Below, piece after piece: positions 1 to 8,821 of a stretch of DNA of 64,000 bases. The translations under genes and the position numbers were made by a program. Source of the stretch: Stigmatella aurantiaca DW4/3-1 (GTDB lineage Bacteria > Myxococcota > Myxococcia > Myxococcales > Myxococcaceae); contig NC_014623.1 in assembly GCF_000165485.1 (NCBI RefSeq), forward strand, positions 2,437,501-2,501,500, in the 5' to 3' direction. Under the pieces are notes generated by a model that worked only from the letters and a program-made list of their open reading frames with translations, made no database searches and was not told the origin of the DNA. How positions within the stretch are numbered: the first letter of the stretch is position 1; the number at the start of each line of letters is the position of its first letter.

Positions 1-756
1 CGTGCCCGACGTGCCCGACGGTGCCCGGCCTGGACGCTCACCGCGAGCCCCAGCGCTCACCACGAGGCCCGCGTCCGACGGTGCCCGCCGGGGCGCTCAC
101 CGCGAGCCCCAGCACCACGAGGCCCGCGTCCGACGTGCCCGGCCTGGAAGCGCACCGCGAGGCCCCAGCGCTCACCACGAGGCGCGCGTCGACGTGCCCG
201 CCTGGACGCGCACCACGAGGCCCCAGCGCTCACCACGAGCGGCGCGTCGACACGGCCCTCGCTGCGCGGCGTCGGCGCGAATCCCTGCCCTTTGGCGCGC
301 GGCGTCCGTGCCCTTTCGGTTGCCCTTTGGCGCGCGGCGTCCGTGCCCTTTCGGCTGCCCTTTGGCGCGCGGCATCGACCGGCGCGAAGTCCCCGCCCTC
401 GGGTGCGCGGCGTTGGCGCGAAGTCACCCGCCCGCTCGCTGATCTGAAAGGCTGCCCGCCTCGTATACCTGGGCCAGCGCCAACGGCTGCCGCGCTCGCC
501 CGCCCGCCCCACGGCGTTTTTCCGGCGTTGCTCCCGGCGTTTTTCCGGCGTTGCTCCCGGCGTTGCTCCCGGCGTTGCTCCCGGCGTTTTACCGGGGCCA
601 CGTCCGGCGTTTACCGGCGCCACCACCGGCGCCACCACCGGCGCCACCCCGGCGCCACTACTGCGTCCCATCGTGGCGGCGTTTGCACCGCACGCGGGCC
701 ACGTCGACGCGCGCCTCGTGGGCGCGCTTGGGGGCCTCGTGGCGAGTGCCTAGGCT
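1..756. repeat. GC-rich minisatellite region, no credible gene
   Basis: Several short-period tandem arrays lie side by side. Positions 1-250 repeat a unit built on GCTCACCACGAGGCCC. Positions 280-420 repeat a unit around TGCCCTTTGGCGCGCGGCG. Positions 507-600 repeat GGCGTTGCTCCC about six times, and 600-660 repeat CACCGGCGC. All long open frames here are arginine/proline-rich consequences of the repeats and lack ribosome-binding sites, so I call no gene. The last array, read on the other strand, resembles the GGTGGCGCCGG repeats near 14.05 and 31.9 kb, suggesting the same kind of element-associated non-coding DNA in opposite orientation. Confidence 0.75.
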
Positions 757-2506
757 GTAAGGGGCACCCCTTTCAAGGTGATGGAGGGGGTAGTCCCCGG
801 ACGAGCGAGTCGAAGAGCCGTCCGGGCACGGGGAGGGGGTAGAGAGCGAGGCCCATGCGAAGAGCCAGTGCGTTTTGCAGGCTTTGACCCTTCGAAAGAC
901 GCCTCGTTGCTCAGGGTGCGCTTGGCAACGCCTGACTGCAGGCAATCTGCTCGCCCCCAGGTGCAGCAGAAACGGGTCCACCTGCGCTGTGGCTACCCGG
1001 TGCTCTCGTCTCCTCGCAGCACTCGGGCCGTCGACACCTGTCTCCGGGCTTGCTCGGCAGGCACGTAACCTTTCTTCACCTTCTTCTTTGGCCCTCGCGG
1101 GTGCTTGCGCAGCTTGGCAGGGTTGATCTGCCGGGCCATCTGCCGCAGCGTCTGACTCAATGCCTCGTCTGACTGGGACTCGAAGGTGCTCCAGGTCTTC
1201 TCAGGCAGGGCAATCATCATTCCGCTGTAGGTGGCCTTCACCTCGCCCGCCACGTAATAGGAGGACACCTCCGTCGCTTGCAGGTGGTGCTCCTCCTCGA
1301 CTGCCGCCAGCAAGACGGCCAGCACGTTGTAGGCCATCACCGACACGCCAAAGGCCAGCAACGCCGCCCGCGGATGGCCCAACGCGTGCACCTCACTGTG
1401 CAGCACGGATTCCAGTCGGCCGAACATTCCCTCAATGCTCCACCGCCGCCGGTACAATTCTGCCACTTCCAAGGCCCCCATTCGCTCGGCGGGCACATTC
1501 GTCAACAGGCGGATGCACGTGTCGCCATTCTCGGTCGGCTCGTCCAGGTGCACCTCAACACGCCGCAACGCCAAACGCTTGCCTCCCTCGGCTTCTATTT
1601 CGACGGCCTGCTCAAACACCACCCCCGTCTTGCTTCGCCCCACTTCCTTCAGGGTCCCCACCTCCTTCGGGTGGGGCGTCTGCGCATGCTCGCGAACGAG
1701 GAACGCGGCCCCCGTCTCCTCGATTCCGAACAGAATGTTCTTCGTACTGAAGTTCCTGTCCGCCAGCCACAATTCCCCAGGCTGCACTCGCTCCAGAATA
1801 GGTCCCATCAACGCTCGCTCCTGCGCGTGCGCATCCTCCGCAGGCAAGATATCCACCACCAAGTCCCACTCGGGCGCATACACCACCAGCGATTGGCCCG
1901 GCATCGCCGCTCCTCGAAATCCTCTCAATGGCTTGAGTCGCTTCTCGCTGGCCGCCAGTTTGTTTCCATCCAGCACTCGTACCCGGTAGCCCGCTGCCCA
2001 CGGCTCCTGCTGCAACTTCAGCTGTTTCACAATGGGCGTCAGCCTCTCCCCGCTGCCCTGCACCAGGGCTCTCACCAACTCCGGTTCCGTGTGATTGACT
2101 TTCTCGTAGAGCGCTTGCTGCGACACCTTCAACTCCTCGCTGTCCTGGGCCGCCGCATGCAGCGAGGGCCTCAATCCCAAGGCCACAAGCTCCATCAACC
2201 CCACTTCCGCCGAGAACAGCAGTTCCTTCGTGTACTGCCTCTGGCGGTGCTCCTGGAACAGCCCCTCCATCCACTCGGCGCTCAGCGCACGCTGCATCAG
2301 CAACCGCGCCATGACCGACAAGGGGCTCTTGCGCACGAAGCGCTCGAAGACATCATCCAGGGCCATGGTCCTTCCTCCCGCAAGGCGCTCCTTACAAAGA
2401 TGCTCCCGGCCCTCGCCCCTTGCTGTCCTCACAAGCCACCGCTTTCCCCCTCGCTTCCCCTTCCTACTGCCTGCCTCCTCCATCACCTTGAAAGGGGTGG
2501 CCCTTA
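757..2506 (-). mobile_element. IS4-type insertion sequence
   Basis: The transposase gene at 993-2366 is bounded by imperfect terminal inverted repeats of about 29 bases. The left copy spans about 757-786, the right copy about 2476-2506; both contain the core ACCCCTTTCAAGGTGATGGA (in opposite orientations). The flanks on both sides carry a GCCTAG-containing string (left 748-756, right 2509-2516), but they do not match well enough to claim a target duplication. The element separates the minisatellite block on its left from the sigma-factor gene on its right. It appears structurally intact. Confidence 0.8.
993..2366 (-). CDS. IS4-family DDE transposase
   Basis: A 457-residue transposase starting at MALDDVFERF; this start was preferred over one 40 codons upstream because the upstream stretch is basic, low-complexity and enters the inverted repeat. 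It catalyses cut-and-paste movement of its own element. Visible family features are a DGNKLAASEKR segment (first catalytic Asp region), WLADRNF (second Asp), and a YRRRWSIEGMFGRLE segment, the YREK-like signature of IS4 transposases with Glu where the last Lys is usual. The length is normal for the family and no frameshift is seen, so it may be active. It lies wholly within its inverted repeats and has no operon partner. Confidence 0.88.
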   Translation of the reverse strand: MALDDVFERFVRKSPLSVMARLLMQRALSAEWMEGLFQEHRQRQYTKELLFSAEVGLMELVALGLRPSLHAAAQDSEELKVSQQALYEKVNHTEPELVRALVQGSGERLTPIVKQLKLQQEPWAAGYRVRVLDGNKLAASEKRLKPLRGFRGAAMPGQSLVVYAPEWDLVVDILPAEDAHAQERALMGPILERVQPGELWLADRNFSTKNILFGIEETGAAFLVREHAQTPHPKEVGTLKEVGRSKTGVVFEQAVEIEAEGGKRLALRRVEVHLDEPTENGDTCIRLLTNVPAERMGALEVAELYRRRWSIEGMFGRLESVLHSEVHALGHPRAALLAFGVSVMAYNVLAVLLAAVEEEHHLQATEVSSYYVAGEVKATYSGMMIALPEKTWSTFESQSDEALSQTLRQMARQINPAKLRKHPRGPKKKVKKGYVPAEQARRQVSTARVLRGDESTG

Positions 2507-2647
2507 GGAGCCTAGCTTACCTGACCGCCCCGACGGAGCACGCGCCATTTTGGAGCACTTGGCGCTGCCTCTGCGGCTTGCTCAGTTGGCGTCAGTGCCA
2601 AGATCACCCCAGACTAGGTAGTACCGGGATTATCATCCCTCCAGCCT

Positions 2648-3790
2648 ATGCGCCGCACATCCCTTATCCGCGATGCACTCCTCGATCTCAGCATCCACGA
2701 TGATGCTCAGCGTCCCTCGGCTGCGCTACAGCGGCAAATCTACCAAGCAGCCGTCGACTTTCTCCCTCCCAACGACAGTGCCAGCCAGAGCCATGACGTC
2801 CGCCAGAGTGACTCTGACGATGCCCTCCTACACGCTTTCCTCATGGGGGATGCAGACTCCTTCAAGTTGCTCATGGAGAAACACCTGAAGTGGATGGTCC
2901 CTTGGACGAGGAAGTACCTACCCGAGGCTGAGGCCGAAGATGCGATACAGGATGCCTTCATCACCCTGCTACACGAGGCCACCAAACTCCATCCCGGAGT
3001 AACCTTTCGCAGTTTCCTCTTCGGAATTCTGCAGAATTCAGTGCTCCACTCGCTGCGCTCTCTCGCTCGTCACTGGCACGAACCGTTCGACGATGAAGAG
3101 GGAGCGAACGACACACGCGTGGACCCTAGCCCCAACCCCGAACTTGAGTTGCTCGATAAGGGCTCCTACCAGGAAATCGCGAAGGCGCTCTTCAGCGAGT
3201 GTAGCCTGCGTGAGCAGCAAGTGATTCTCTTGACGCTTGAGAGCCAGGACGACGCAACCATCGCTAAGGCCCTGGGCACCACGGCTAATAACGTGCGTGT
3301 CGTACGCCACAGGACCATTGTTAGGCTGCGCAAGGTGCTCGTGCCCCCTACTCAGGAGTTTGCTGGGCAGCTTGCTGTTTCCCTGGGGACCGACCTCAGT
3401 GAGACCGACGTGCAGGAAGTGGAGAGTCGACTGAAGGAGTTCGAGGACCTTGAGCCAGGATGGCTCGACGGTAAGGAGGGAGAAGTGCCCTCCAAAGAAG
3501 GGATCGCCTGGGTGCGCAGGATCATTCTGGCGTTGATGGCCTCCTACAAGGTGCCGCTTCCGTACCTGTACCCCACGCCCGAGGGTGGAGTGCAGGCAGA
3601 GTGGTCCTTCAAGCCGTGGGAAGTCAGCGCCGAGTTCAACCTCACAGAGCGGTCAGCTTACCTGCATGCAGTCAAAGGCTGGACCCACGAGACGATGATA
3701 GCAGAAGTAAGCTTCGATGCTGAAGGAAAGGCGCTGGAGGAGAGTGCAAGATTCATCATCCGCATCCAGAAGCGTGGGGAGTATGCATGA
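2648..3790 (+). CDS. ECF-type RNA polymerase sigma factor with C-terminal extension
   Basis: A 380-residue protein. Residues about 57-125 form sigma region 2 (an AFLMGDADSF start and an AEDAIQDAF core, the usual polymerase-binding helix). Residues about 172-230 form region 4, with a helix-turn-helix ending in VRVVRHRTIVRLRKVL. A normal ECF factor would end here. This one continues about 150 residues into a separate domain containing GWLDGKEGEVPS and YLYPTPEGGVQAEW. From memory, that domain also occurs as a stand-alone uncharacterised bacterial protein paired with relatives of the next gene; the fusion is my inference. The gene overlaps its downstream neighbour by four bases, so the two are translationally coupled. 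No anti-sigma gene is adjacent. The sigma assignment is firm; the extension's function is unknown. Confidence 0.85.
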   Translation: MRRTSLIRDALLDLSIHDDAQRPSAALQRQIYQAAVDFLPPNDSASQSHDVRQSDSDDALLHAFLMGDADSFKLLMEKHLKWMVPWTRKYLPEAEAEDAIQDAFITLLHEATKLHPGVTFRSFLFGILQNSVLHSLRSLARHWHEPFDDEEGANDTRVDPSPNPELELLDKGSYQEIAKALFSECSLREQQVILLTLESQDDATIAKALGTTANNVRVVRHRTIVRLRKVLVPPTQEFAGQLAVSLGTDLSETDVQEVESRLKEFEDLEPGWLDGKEGEVPSKEGIAWVRRIILALMASYKVPLPYLYPTPEGGVQAEWSFKPWEVSAEFNLTERSAYLHAVKGWTHETMIAEVSFDAEGKALEESARFIIRIQKRGEYA

Positions 3791-4263
3791 CCGTGAAGAG
3801 TGACTTAAGCCCCGCGCCTCCTGAGCCAAGAGGGCCCAAGCGCAGCCCTTCGGAGGAACAGTGCTTCCGGCAGATCCATCCGAAGTTCCTCCTCCAGAAG
3901 GGTCGTCTCACGGAGATGGCCTTCCGGCTGCGTGACGATGAGCACGGCCTGTCGGTATCGCTGCAGTCGAAGACGACGGCCGAGAAGGCTTTCGCGCTCT
4001 ACACACGACCGGAGCAGGACGGGGGCAAAGGGCTTGTTGCATGTGGAACTTGGGCTGTGACGACGGCGGAGTGCCTTCAGGAGACCTGTGACGTCTACGA
4101 GGACCGGACTGACATCGATGAGGCGCATGGAAGCATCGACATGCGCCACCTCAAGAACGACAAGAGTCGTCGCAAGACGGTCCAGACCCATCTTCGGCTC
4201 TTTGCCGAGAAACGCGGGTGTATATTTAGCCCGGGGCCTATGCCTGTAGGCATCGAGGACTGA
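3787..4263 (+). CDS. conserved protein coupled to the sigma factor
   Basis: A 158-residue cytoplasmic protein starting in an ATGA overlap with the sigma gene, so the two products are probably made in step. After a proline-rich N-terminus comes a CFRQIHPKFLLQKGRL segment, then MAFRLRDDEHGLSVS and a segment ending GTWAVTTAECLQ. I recognise this layout as an uncharacterised family often found next to proteins carrying the PTPEGGVQAEW domain that here is fused to the sigma factor. No catalytic signature, membrane segment or signal peptide is visible. It could be a partner, inhibitor or substrate of the fused domain; its function is unknown. Confidence 0.75.
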   Translation: MTVKSDLSPAPPEPRGPKRSPSEEQCFRQIHPKFLLQKGRLTEMAFRLRDDEHGLSVSLQSKTTAEKAFALYTRPEQDGGKGLVACGTWAVTTAECLQETCDVYEDRTDIDEAHGSIDMRHLKNDKSRRKTVQTHLRLFAEKRGCIFSPGPMPVGIED

Positions 4264-4714
4264 ACTCGCGGCTTTAGTCCGGTAGGTGTCTCCTCACCCG
4301 CGAGAATGGAGAAAGGCTCCATCAAACCTCCGTCTTGCTGCAGAGAAGGGGCCTGACGATCTCGTGCCGACCCATCGCCTACCCGGCTGCGGACTCGGAA
4401 GCTGTGGGCGATGCGAGGATCGTCAGGGCGTCACCGCTGAGGCTGTAGTCCACCCAGACGGGATTGGCGTTCGCGCCGAACCGCACATAGAAGCGTCGCC
4501 GTCCGCGTTCTACTCAGCGACCGTCCAGCGGATCGCGCCGCACCCGCATGCCACGGATTCCCGTGCGGCGGCGCGCATGAGGGCGTATCCGACGCATTCG
4601 CCGCACGCGCGCTCGGGCACGCACAACTCCTGACCTGTTCAGTAGATTCCCTTCTGCTTTTATGCTCTGAATACATGAACCGGGCTGCCACCTCACTACT
4701 AGGAAGGAGCAGGA
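4264..4714. other. intergenic region with a possible minus-strand gene remnant
   Basis: No complete gene is visible. On the minus strand, about 4379-4500, a frame ending at a stop at 4379-4381 reads RFYVRFGANANPVWVDYSL, which looks like real protein sequence. Upstream of it the frame is interrupted by a stop, and a neighbouring frame reads on toward 4620. I regard it as a decayed gene end of unknown identity. The last 60 bases turn A/T-rich and hold the strong ribosome-binding site (AGGAAGGAG) of the next gene. Confidence 0.4.
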
Positions 4715-6070
4715 GTGGTCGAGCAAAGTTCACATGAGGCAAGTGACTCCTACCTAGGATACGCGTACCAAGGGCTGTATGCCTTGTTAATACTCCTGGA
4801 TGCACAAGATGGAGCATCAGTGTGCATCGAATCTGGAGATGATGTCTCCCTCACGTCTCCCGGAAGCGCCTCGCTTTTTCAATTAAAGCATAGCCTCAAC
4901 AATCCGCCTGCACTGACCACAAAAAATGACGGATTCTGGAAGACGCTTCGAATCTGGGTTCCCCGCGCCAACGATTCGCTAGTTTCTCTTCATTTCGTAA
5001 CTAGTGCAGAAGTATCGGCTAGCGATCCGCTCAAGAGTTTAGCAATCCCAGGAAGTGACCGGACGAAACTAGTCGAAGCTCTTGTGGCCGAGGCACATCG
5101 TGTGCGAGACAGTCGCAAAGAGGCTGTCAGCAAGAATGCTAAGCTTCCCTATGCTGAGCGTGCACCTGGATGCGAAGCATTTCTGAGCCTCTCCACGACA
5201 GAGCGCCAAGCACTAGTCGACCGCATCAGCATACATGCTCAGAATGGCTCTATCGCCGACGTACCCACTAAAGTAAGCGATAAGTTACGAACGTTCATTC
5301 CTAGAGAGATAAGACCCAAGGTTGTTGAGCGCTTGATTGAATGGTGGGACCGCCAGGTTACCCTAGCTTTACTTGGCAAGCGCACAAGGGAAGTTCCGAA
5401 ATCCGAGTTGGTTTCCAGGCTTCAGGAACTGGCTGCTGAGCATTTAGAGAAAACTCTTCCTGACGATTTCAGCAAACTGAAGCCTGTTAACCCGGAAGAA
5501 GATCGAGGAGGCCCCTGGGAACAACAGATATTGTTAGTCCGAGGAGGAACGTCCCGTATTCACCGGGCACTTGTAGCAAGATGGAGGGCGAGGGAACAAA
5601 GAAACCGCTGGATGCGTGACGATGTAAGTCTTGCCACCTTATGCAATGAATATGACGACCGTCTAGAGGAACACTGGCGGGACAGACATGAACCAATGTG
5701 TGAGGACTGTTCGGGTGTATCCGAGGAGCAGGCCTGCCAAGAAGGACTAGAACTACTTGACTGGTCTCACCTTAACGCAGCGAACGAGATTCCTCCCATA
5801 CGTTCAGAATGGCGACTTCCTTTCTACGTGCAAGGGAGTTATCAGCAACTAGCCAATGATCTCCGTGTAGGGTGGCATCCTGAATATCTCTCAAGACTCA
5901 AGGGCTTGGCCGAAGTGCCTGCCCAAGTGGATGCAATTGCTGACCACGAATCTCCTGAATCAGGATCAGGCGGCACGCAACCACCCTCCGATGCTGGAAT
6001 AGCAAAGGACAGCGGTTCCGAGGCTCTTCCCTCTAGCAAGATTCCCAGCGCAGAGGAAAACGACACATGA
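4715..6070 (+). CDS. ABC-3C conflict system: nuclease-type effector with ABC-3C C-terminal domain
   Basis: A 451-residue protein with a GTG start five bases after AGGAAGGAG. Residues about 13-70 carry the pattern GYAYQGLYALLILL, then IESGDDV (acidic residues about 39-43) and FQLKHS (Gln56-x-Lys58). This fits the E/D...QxK arrangement of restriction-endonuclease-fold (DUF4297-like) nucleases. The middle is helical. The C-terminal part, with RIHRALVARWRAREQRNRW and DWSHLNAANEIPPIR, resembles the conserved C-terminal domain of effectors in ABC-three-component systems (Krishnan, Burroughs, Iyer and Aravind classification). The gene overlaps the next by four bases. The inferred role is to cut invader or host nucleic acid when released by the ATPase. 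The block is visibly less GC-rich than its surroundings, which suggests recent transfer. Confidence 0.8.
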   Translation: MVEQSSHEASDSYLGYAYQGLYALLILLDAQDGASVCIESGDDVSLTSPGSASLFQLKHSLNNPPALTTKNDGFWKTLRIWVPRANDSLVSLHFVTSAEVSASDPLKSLAIPGSDRTKLVEALVAEAHRVRDSRKEAVSKNAKLPYAERAPGCEAFLSLSTTERQALVDRISIHAQNGSIADVPTKVSDKLRTFIPREIRPKVVERLIEWWDRQVTLALLGKRTREVPKSELVSRLQELAAEHLEKTLPDDFSKLKPVNPEEDRGGPWEQQILLVRGGTSRIHRALVARWRAREQRNRWMRDDVSLATLCNEYDDRLEEHWRDRHEPMCEDCSGVSEEQACQEGLELLDWSHLNAANEIPPIRSEWRLPFYVQGSYQQLANDLRVGWHPEYLSRLKGLAEVPAQVDAIADHESPESGSGGTQPPSDAGIAKDSGSEALPSSKIPSAEENDT

Positions 6071-6549
6071 AGACGGCCTCGGACGTATACGCAATGACTA
6101 ATCCTGCATTGTGTAGCCTGATAATTTGCTCATTCCTTGAGGGACACGAGGCTTCTAGTGGGCGTGGCGCAGAATTTCCACTGTTGTTTCTCCCCATTCC
6201 TCTTGTCCTGTCGGAGACCTCGCGCAACACTTTTTCCAAGACCAACAGTCGCACCGGTTTTTTTACCTGGATACAACGCAACCCTGAAATCCTGATTGAT
6301 TTAGCAGCGCGCATCAACAGGACCGCTACGTACTCCCGCGAGGGGTTGCTCTTCGGGGCGCGCTATCGCATGCTTGCTGGTGATAACGAGGGAGGAATGA
6401 GAACGGCGAAAAAAATTGTCTCCTCTCAACTTCAATCTATACATGCAGACTTGCGTTCATACTTCAATATCGCACGCCGATTTGGTTATTGGGTTGCCGA
6501 AGTGGGCTCGACACGCATGATTCTACATTCCCTCGGGCTAACGCCATGA
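6067..6549 (+). CDS. ABC-3C system middle component
   Basis: A 160-residue protein in an ATGA overlap with the effector gene. It opens with YAMTNPALCSLIICSFLEGH and contains LFLPIPLVLSETSRNTF and GLLFGARYRMLA, matching the small middle component that links effector and ATPase in ABC-three-component systems. Its C-terminal RFGYWVAEVGSTRMILHSLG is typical of this family. No enzyme motif is expected or seen. It is inferred to be a structural adaptor. Its end overlaps the ATPase start by four bases, so all three genes form one coupled transcript. Length is normal. Confidence 0.82.
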   Translation: MKTASDVYAMTNPALCSLIICSFLEGHEASSGRGAEFPLLFLPIPLVLSETSRNTFSKTNSRTGFFTWIQRNPEILIDLAARINRTATYSREGLLFGARYRMLAGDNEGGMRTAKKIVSSQLQSIHADLRSYFNIARRFGYWVAEVGSTRMILHSLGLTP

Positions 6550-8501
6550 AGCGCTGGAATCTAAAATCCCTTCTTTTTTATAGCCATGATGGTCAACGTC
6601 GTGACATTGATCTCAAGCCCGAATCCGTGAACATCATTACGGGCAATTCACACACCGGAAAGTCAGCTATTGCAGAAGTCATAGACTACTCCATGGGCTC
6701 AAGCGAGTGCCATATCCCGGGCCGCGTGCGCGATGCCTGCTCGTGGGTAGGGATGATCTGGGTGAAAGATCAGACCCAATGCATCATTTGTCGCAAGATG
6801 CCTCCTGGGCCCAAGGCAGTATCGAACGATGTGTACCTTGACGTTGGGGCAAACATTATTGCGCCAAAGTCTGCCACTGACTTGCGGCGAACAATGGATT
6901 GCGAAACCGCTCTGCGACGGATTGAGCAGTTGCTAGGGATCGGGCAGGTTCAAACTGAGCTATTCGGCGCTCCATCGCGTACTCCTGTGAGAGTGTCGCT
7001 TCGCAGCGTGATTCCCTACCTTTTGCAGGATGATCAACACATCATCAACAAGAACGCCTTACTCCGAACATCTGCATCTGACAGGCGCGAGCAGTACATC
7101 ATAGATACTCTTCCCTATGTCGTGGGAGCTATCGACGAGACCACCGTTGCTCGTGAGGCTGAATTACGCAGACTCAAAGCAGCACTGACTTCAGAAGAGC
7201 GTAGGCAGGCAGCGCGGCAATCAGTCGTTGCAGAAGAATCCACGCTGACGGAAGCACTAATTCAAGAGGCGGCCCAAGTAGGGTTGCTGAAAGACATTCC
7301 CGCGAATATCACGGCTCAAGCTGCCCGCGATATATTGCGTGCGCTTGATGCCGATCCTCAAGAGGAAAGTAGTCCATTCGCAACTGATGAACAGCTTGAG
7401 CTCCTCTATGCAGACGACCGGCGTTTGTCAGGCGAAGGCAGCACTCTCAGAAACCAAATCTCAGCAGCCAAGCGTGCCATTCAAGCATCTGAGAGTTTCA
7501 CCGCTACTGGGAGATCTGAGGAACGGCGCTTGAGCGTGGTGAAGCTCATTCCAGACGAAGCCACGGAGGATGCATGCCCTCTCTGCACGCAACCAGTCCG
7601 TGATCGTGTTGACTCTGTTGAGAAGGTACGAATGGCAGTCAGGCGCGTACAGGGGGAACTCCGAGAAGTACTGCGAGAACGTCCCAAAATAGATGCAACC
7701 ATCGCTGAGCTAGAAAATAGGCTAACTGACGTCACCACGAAAGTTGCGGCAGTTCGCGAGAAAATCAAGACATTGGTGGGCGAGACCGAGGCTCGTCGTG
7801 CAGCACAAACGCTGTCGGAACGAAGATCGCGTGTGCTTGGCAGAATCAGCATGTATCTCCAAGCTGCTGAGCCGACGCCCGTTTTGGAAGCACAAGCCCA
7901 AAGCAAAATTCCTGATTTGCAGTCACGTATTGAGGAACTTGAATCGGAACTGGATCCAGAAGCTAAGCTCAATGGGTTGGACCTTGCCAAGGCACGGCTG
8001 AACGCAATGGCTTCCGAGATCGGGGCACTTCTTCCACTCGACTCTCGATACAGACTAAGTCCTTTTGATATTAACCTAAGAAACCTTTCTGTAGGAATTG
8101 TAACCTCGAAACGACGCGAGGATATGAGGGATGTCGGATCTGATGAGAATTATCTAACGCTTCACGTCGCATTTCTGCTGGCCTTCCATCGCCTTTTCGC
8201 GGAGCGTGACCGCCCAGTGCCAGGCTTTATCCTCTTCGACCAATTGAGTCGCCCTTACTATCCTCCTGATCCACTTCGGCCTACACAGGAAGAAGTAGTG
8301 ACCTCAAGGCAACCAGAAGTTTCCAGTCTCAGAAAGTATTTTGACGTACTCTTTAATGAAGTGGGACGTGGGGAATCGCTCCAAGTTCTTGTGTTAGAGC
8401 ACGCATACTTTTCTGATGATCCGCGTTTCGTAAGTGCTACACGAGAGCGTTGGATAAACGGAGTTGCACTCATCCCCGAAGACTGGCCAGAACCTCCTTA
8501 A
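6546..8501 (+). CDS. ABC-3C system ATPase, DUF3732 family
   Basis: A 651-residue SMC/Rad50-like ATPase. The start at 6546 lies in an ATGA overlap; an upstream in-frame ATG at 6489 would read through the preceding gene and was rejected. The N-terminus MKRWNLKSLLFYSHDGQ and the Walker A motif GNSHTGKS (about residues 33-40), followed by DYSMGSSECHIPG, are typical of DUF3732. Residues about 210-500 are charged and predicted coiled coil, interrupted by a CPLC segment that could be a zinc-hook-like tip. The C-terminal half has GFILFDQLSRPYYP (Walker B region, with Asp but not the usual DE pair). By analogy with family members it senses invading DNA or another trigger and controls the nuclease effector. 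Confidence 0.85.
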   Translation: MKRWNLKSLLFYSHDGQRRDIDLKPESVNIITGNSHTGKSAIAEVIDYSMGSSECHIPGRVRDACSWVGMIWVKDQTQCIICRKMPPGPKAVSNDVYLDVGANIIAPKSATDLRRTMDCETALRRIEQLLGIGQVQTELFGAPSRTPVRVSLRSVIPYLLQDDQHIINKNALLRTSASDRREQYIIDTLPYVVGAIDETTVAREAELRRLKAALTSEERRQAARQSVVAEESTLTEALIQEAAQVGLLKDIPANITAQAARDILRALDADPQEESSPFATDEQLELLYADDRRLSGEGSTLRNQISAAKRAIQASESFTATGRSEERRLSVVKLIPDEATEDACPLCTQPVRDRVDSVEKVRMAVRRVQGELREVLRERPKIDATIAELENRLTDVTTKVAAVREKIKTLVGETEARRAAQTLSERRSRVLGRISMYLQAAEPTPVLEAQAQSKIPDLQSRIEELESELDPEAKLNGLDLAKARLNAMASEIGALLPLDSRYRLSPFDINLRNLSVGIVTSKRREDMRDVGSDENYLTLHVAFLLAFHRLFAERDRPVPGFILFDQLSRPYYPPDPLRPTQEEVVTSRQPEVSSLRKYFDVLFNEVGRGESLQVLVLEHAYFSDDPRFVSATRERWINGVALIPEDWPEPP

Positions 8502-8821
8502 GGGCAAACGAATCAATCTTGCTCATGAGCCTGACAGTGCTTCCCTGATAGATGCGTTGTTTTCTTCCAAGCAAATATCGACCCGGAACGCGTGGTGTTG
8601 ATGCTTCTGCCACCTCAGATCCAACAGGCCCAGACGCCGGCAGCGCACCTGATAGGAAGGAAGCCTGGGCAAGCGTGTGCCTCAAGGAACTGCGCGGCTT
8701 CTCCACCGACCTAGGCACTGCCCGGGCGGCCCCTGTAAGCGGCCCTCCTTGGCCCTGCGCTCCAAACCACCACCCCTCCGTAGGCCTTCCATTCTTCCTA
8801 TGCTTCGAGGATCGCGGCCCC
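8502..8821. other. intergenic, nothing recognisable
   Basis: About 320 bases between the end of the low-GC ABC-3C operon and the convergent helix-turn-helix gene. Open frames on both strands are short, proline/arginine-rich and without ribosome-binding sites. Composition switches back to GC-rich at about 8.6 kb, which probably marks the boundary of the transferred operon. No strong terminator hairpin was noticed. Confidence 0.5.

Noticed and set aside
30-250. CRISPR-like direct repeats at the window start
   Set aside because: Unit lengths vary and no spacer/repeat alternation exists; it is a minisatellite.
2-842. Several Arg/Pro-rich open frames in the first 840 bases
   Set aside because: They are translations of minisatellite repeats and carry no start signals or domain patterns.
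1278-2507. 409-codon plus-strand open frame opposite the IS4 transposase
   Set aside because: His/Gln/Leu-rich mirror of the transposase coding strand; no homology pattern.
747-2516. Target-site duplication around the IS4 element
   Set aside because: Both flanks contain GCCTAG but the surrounding bases differ, so an exact duplication could not be shown.
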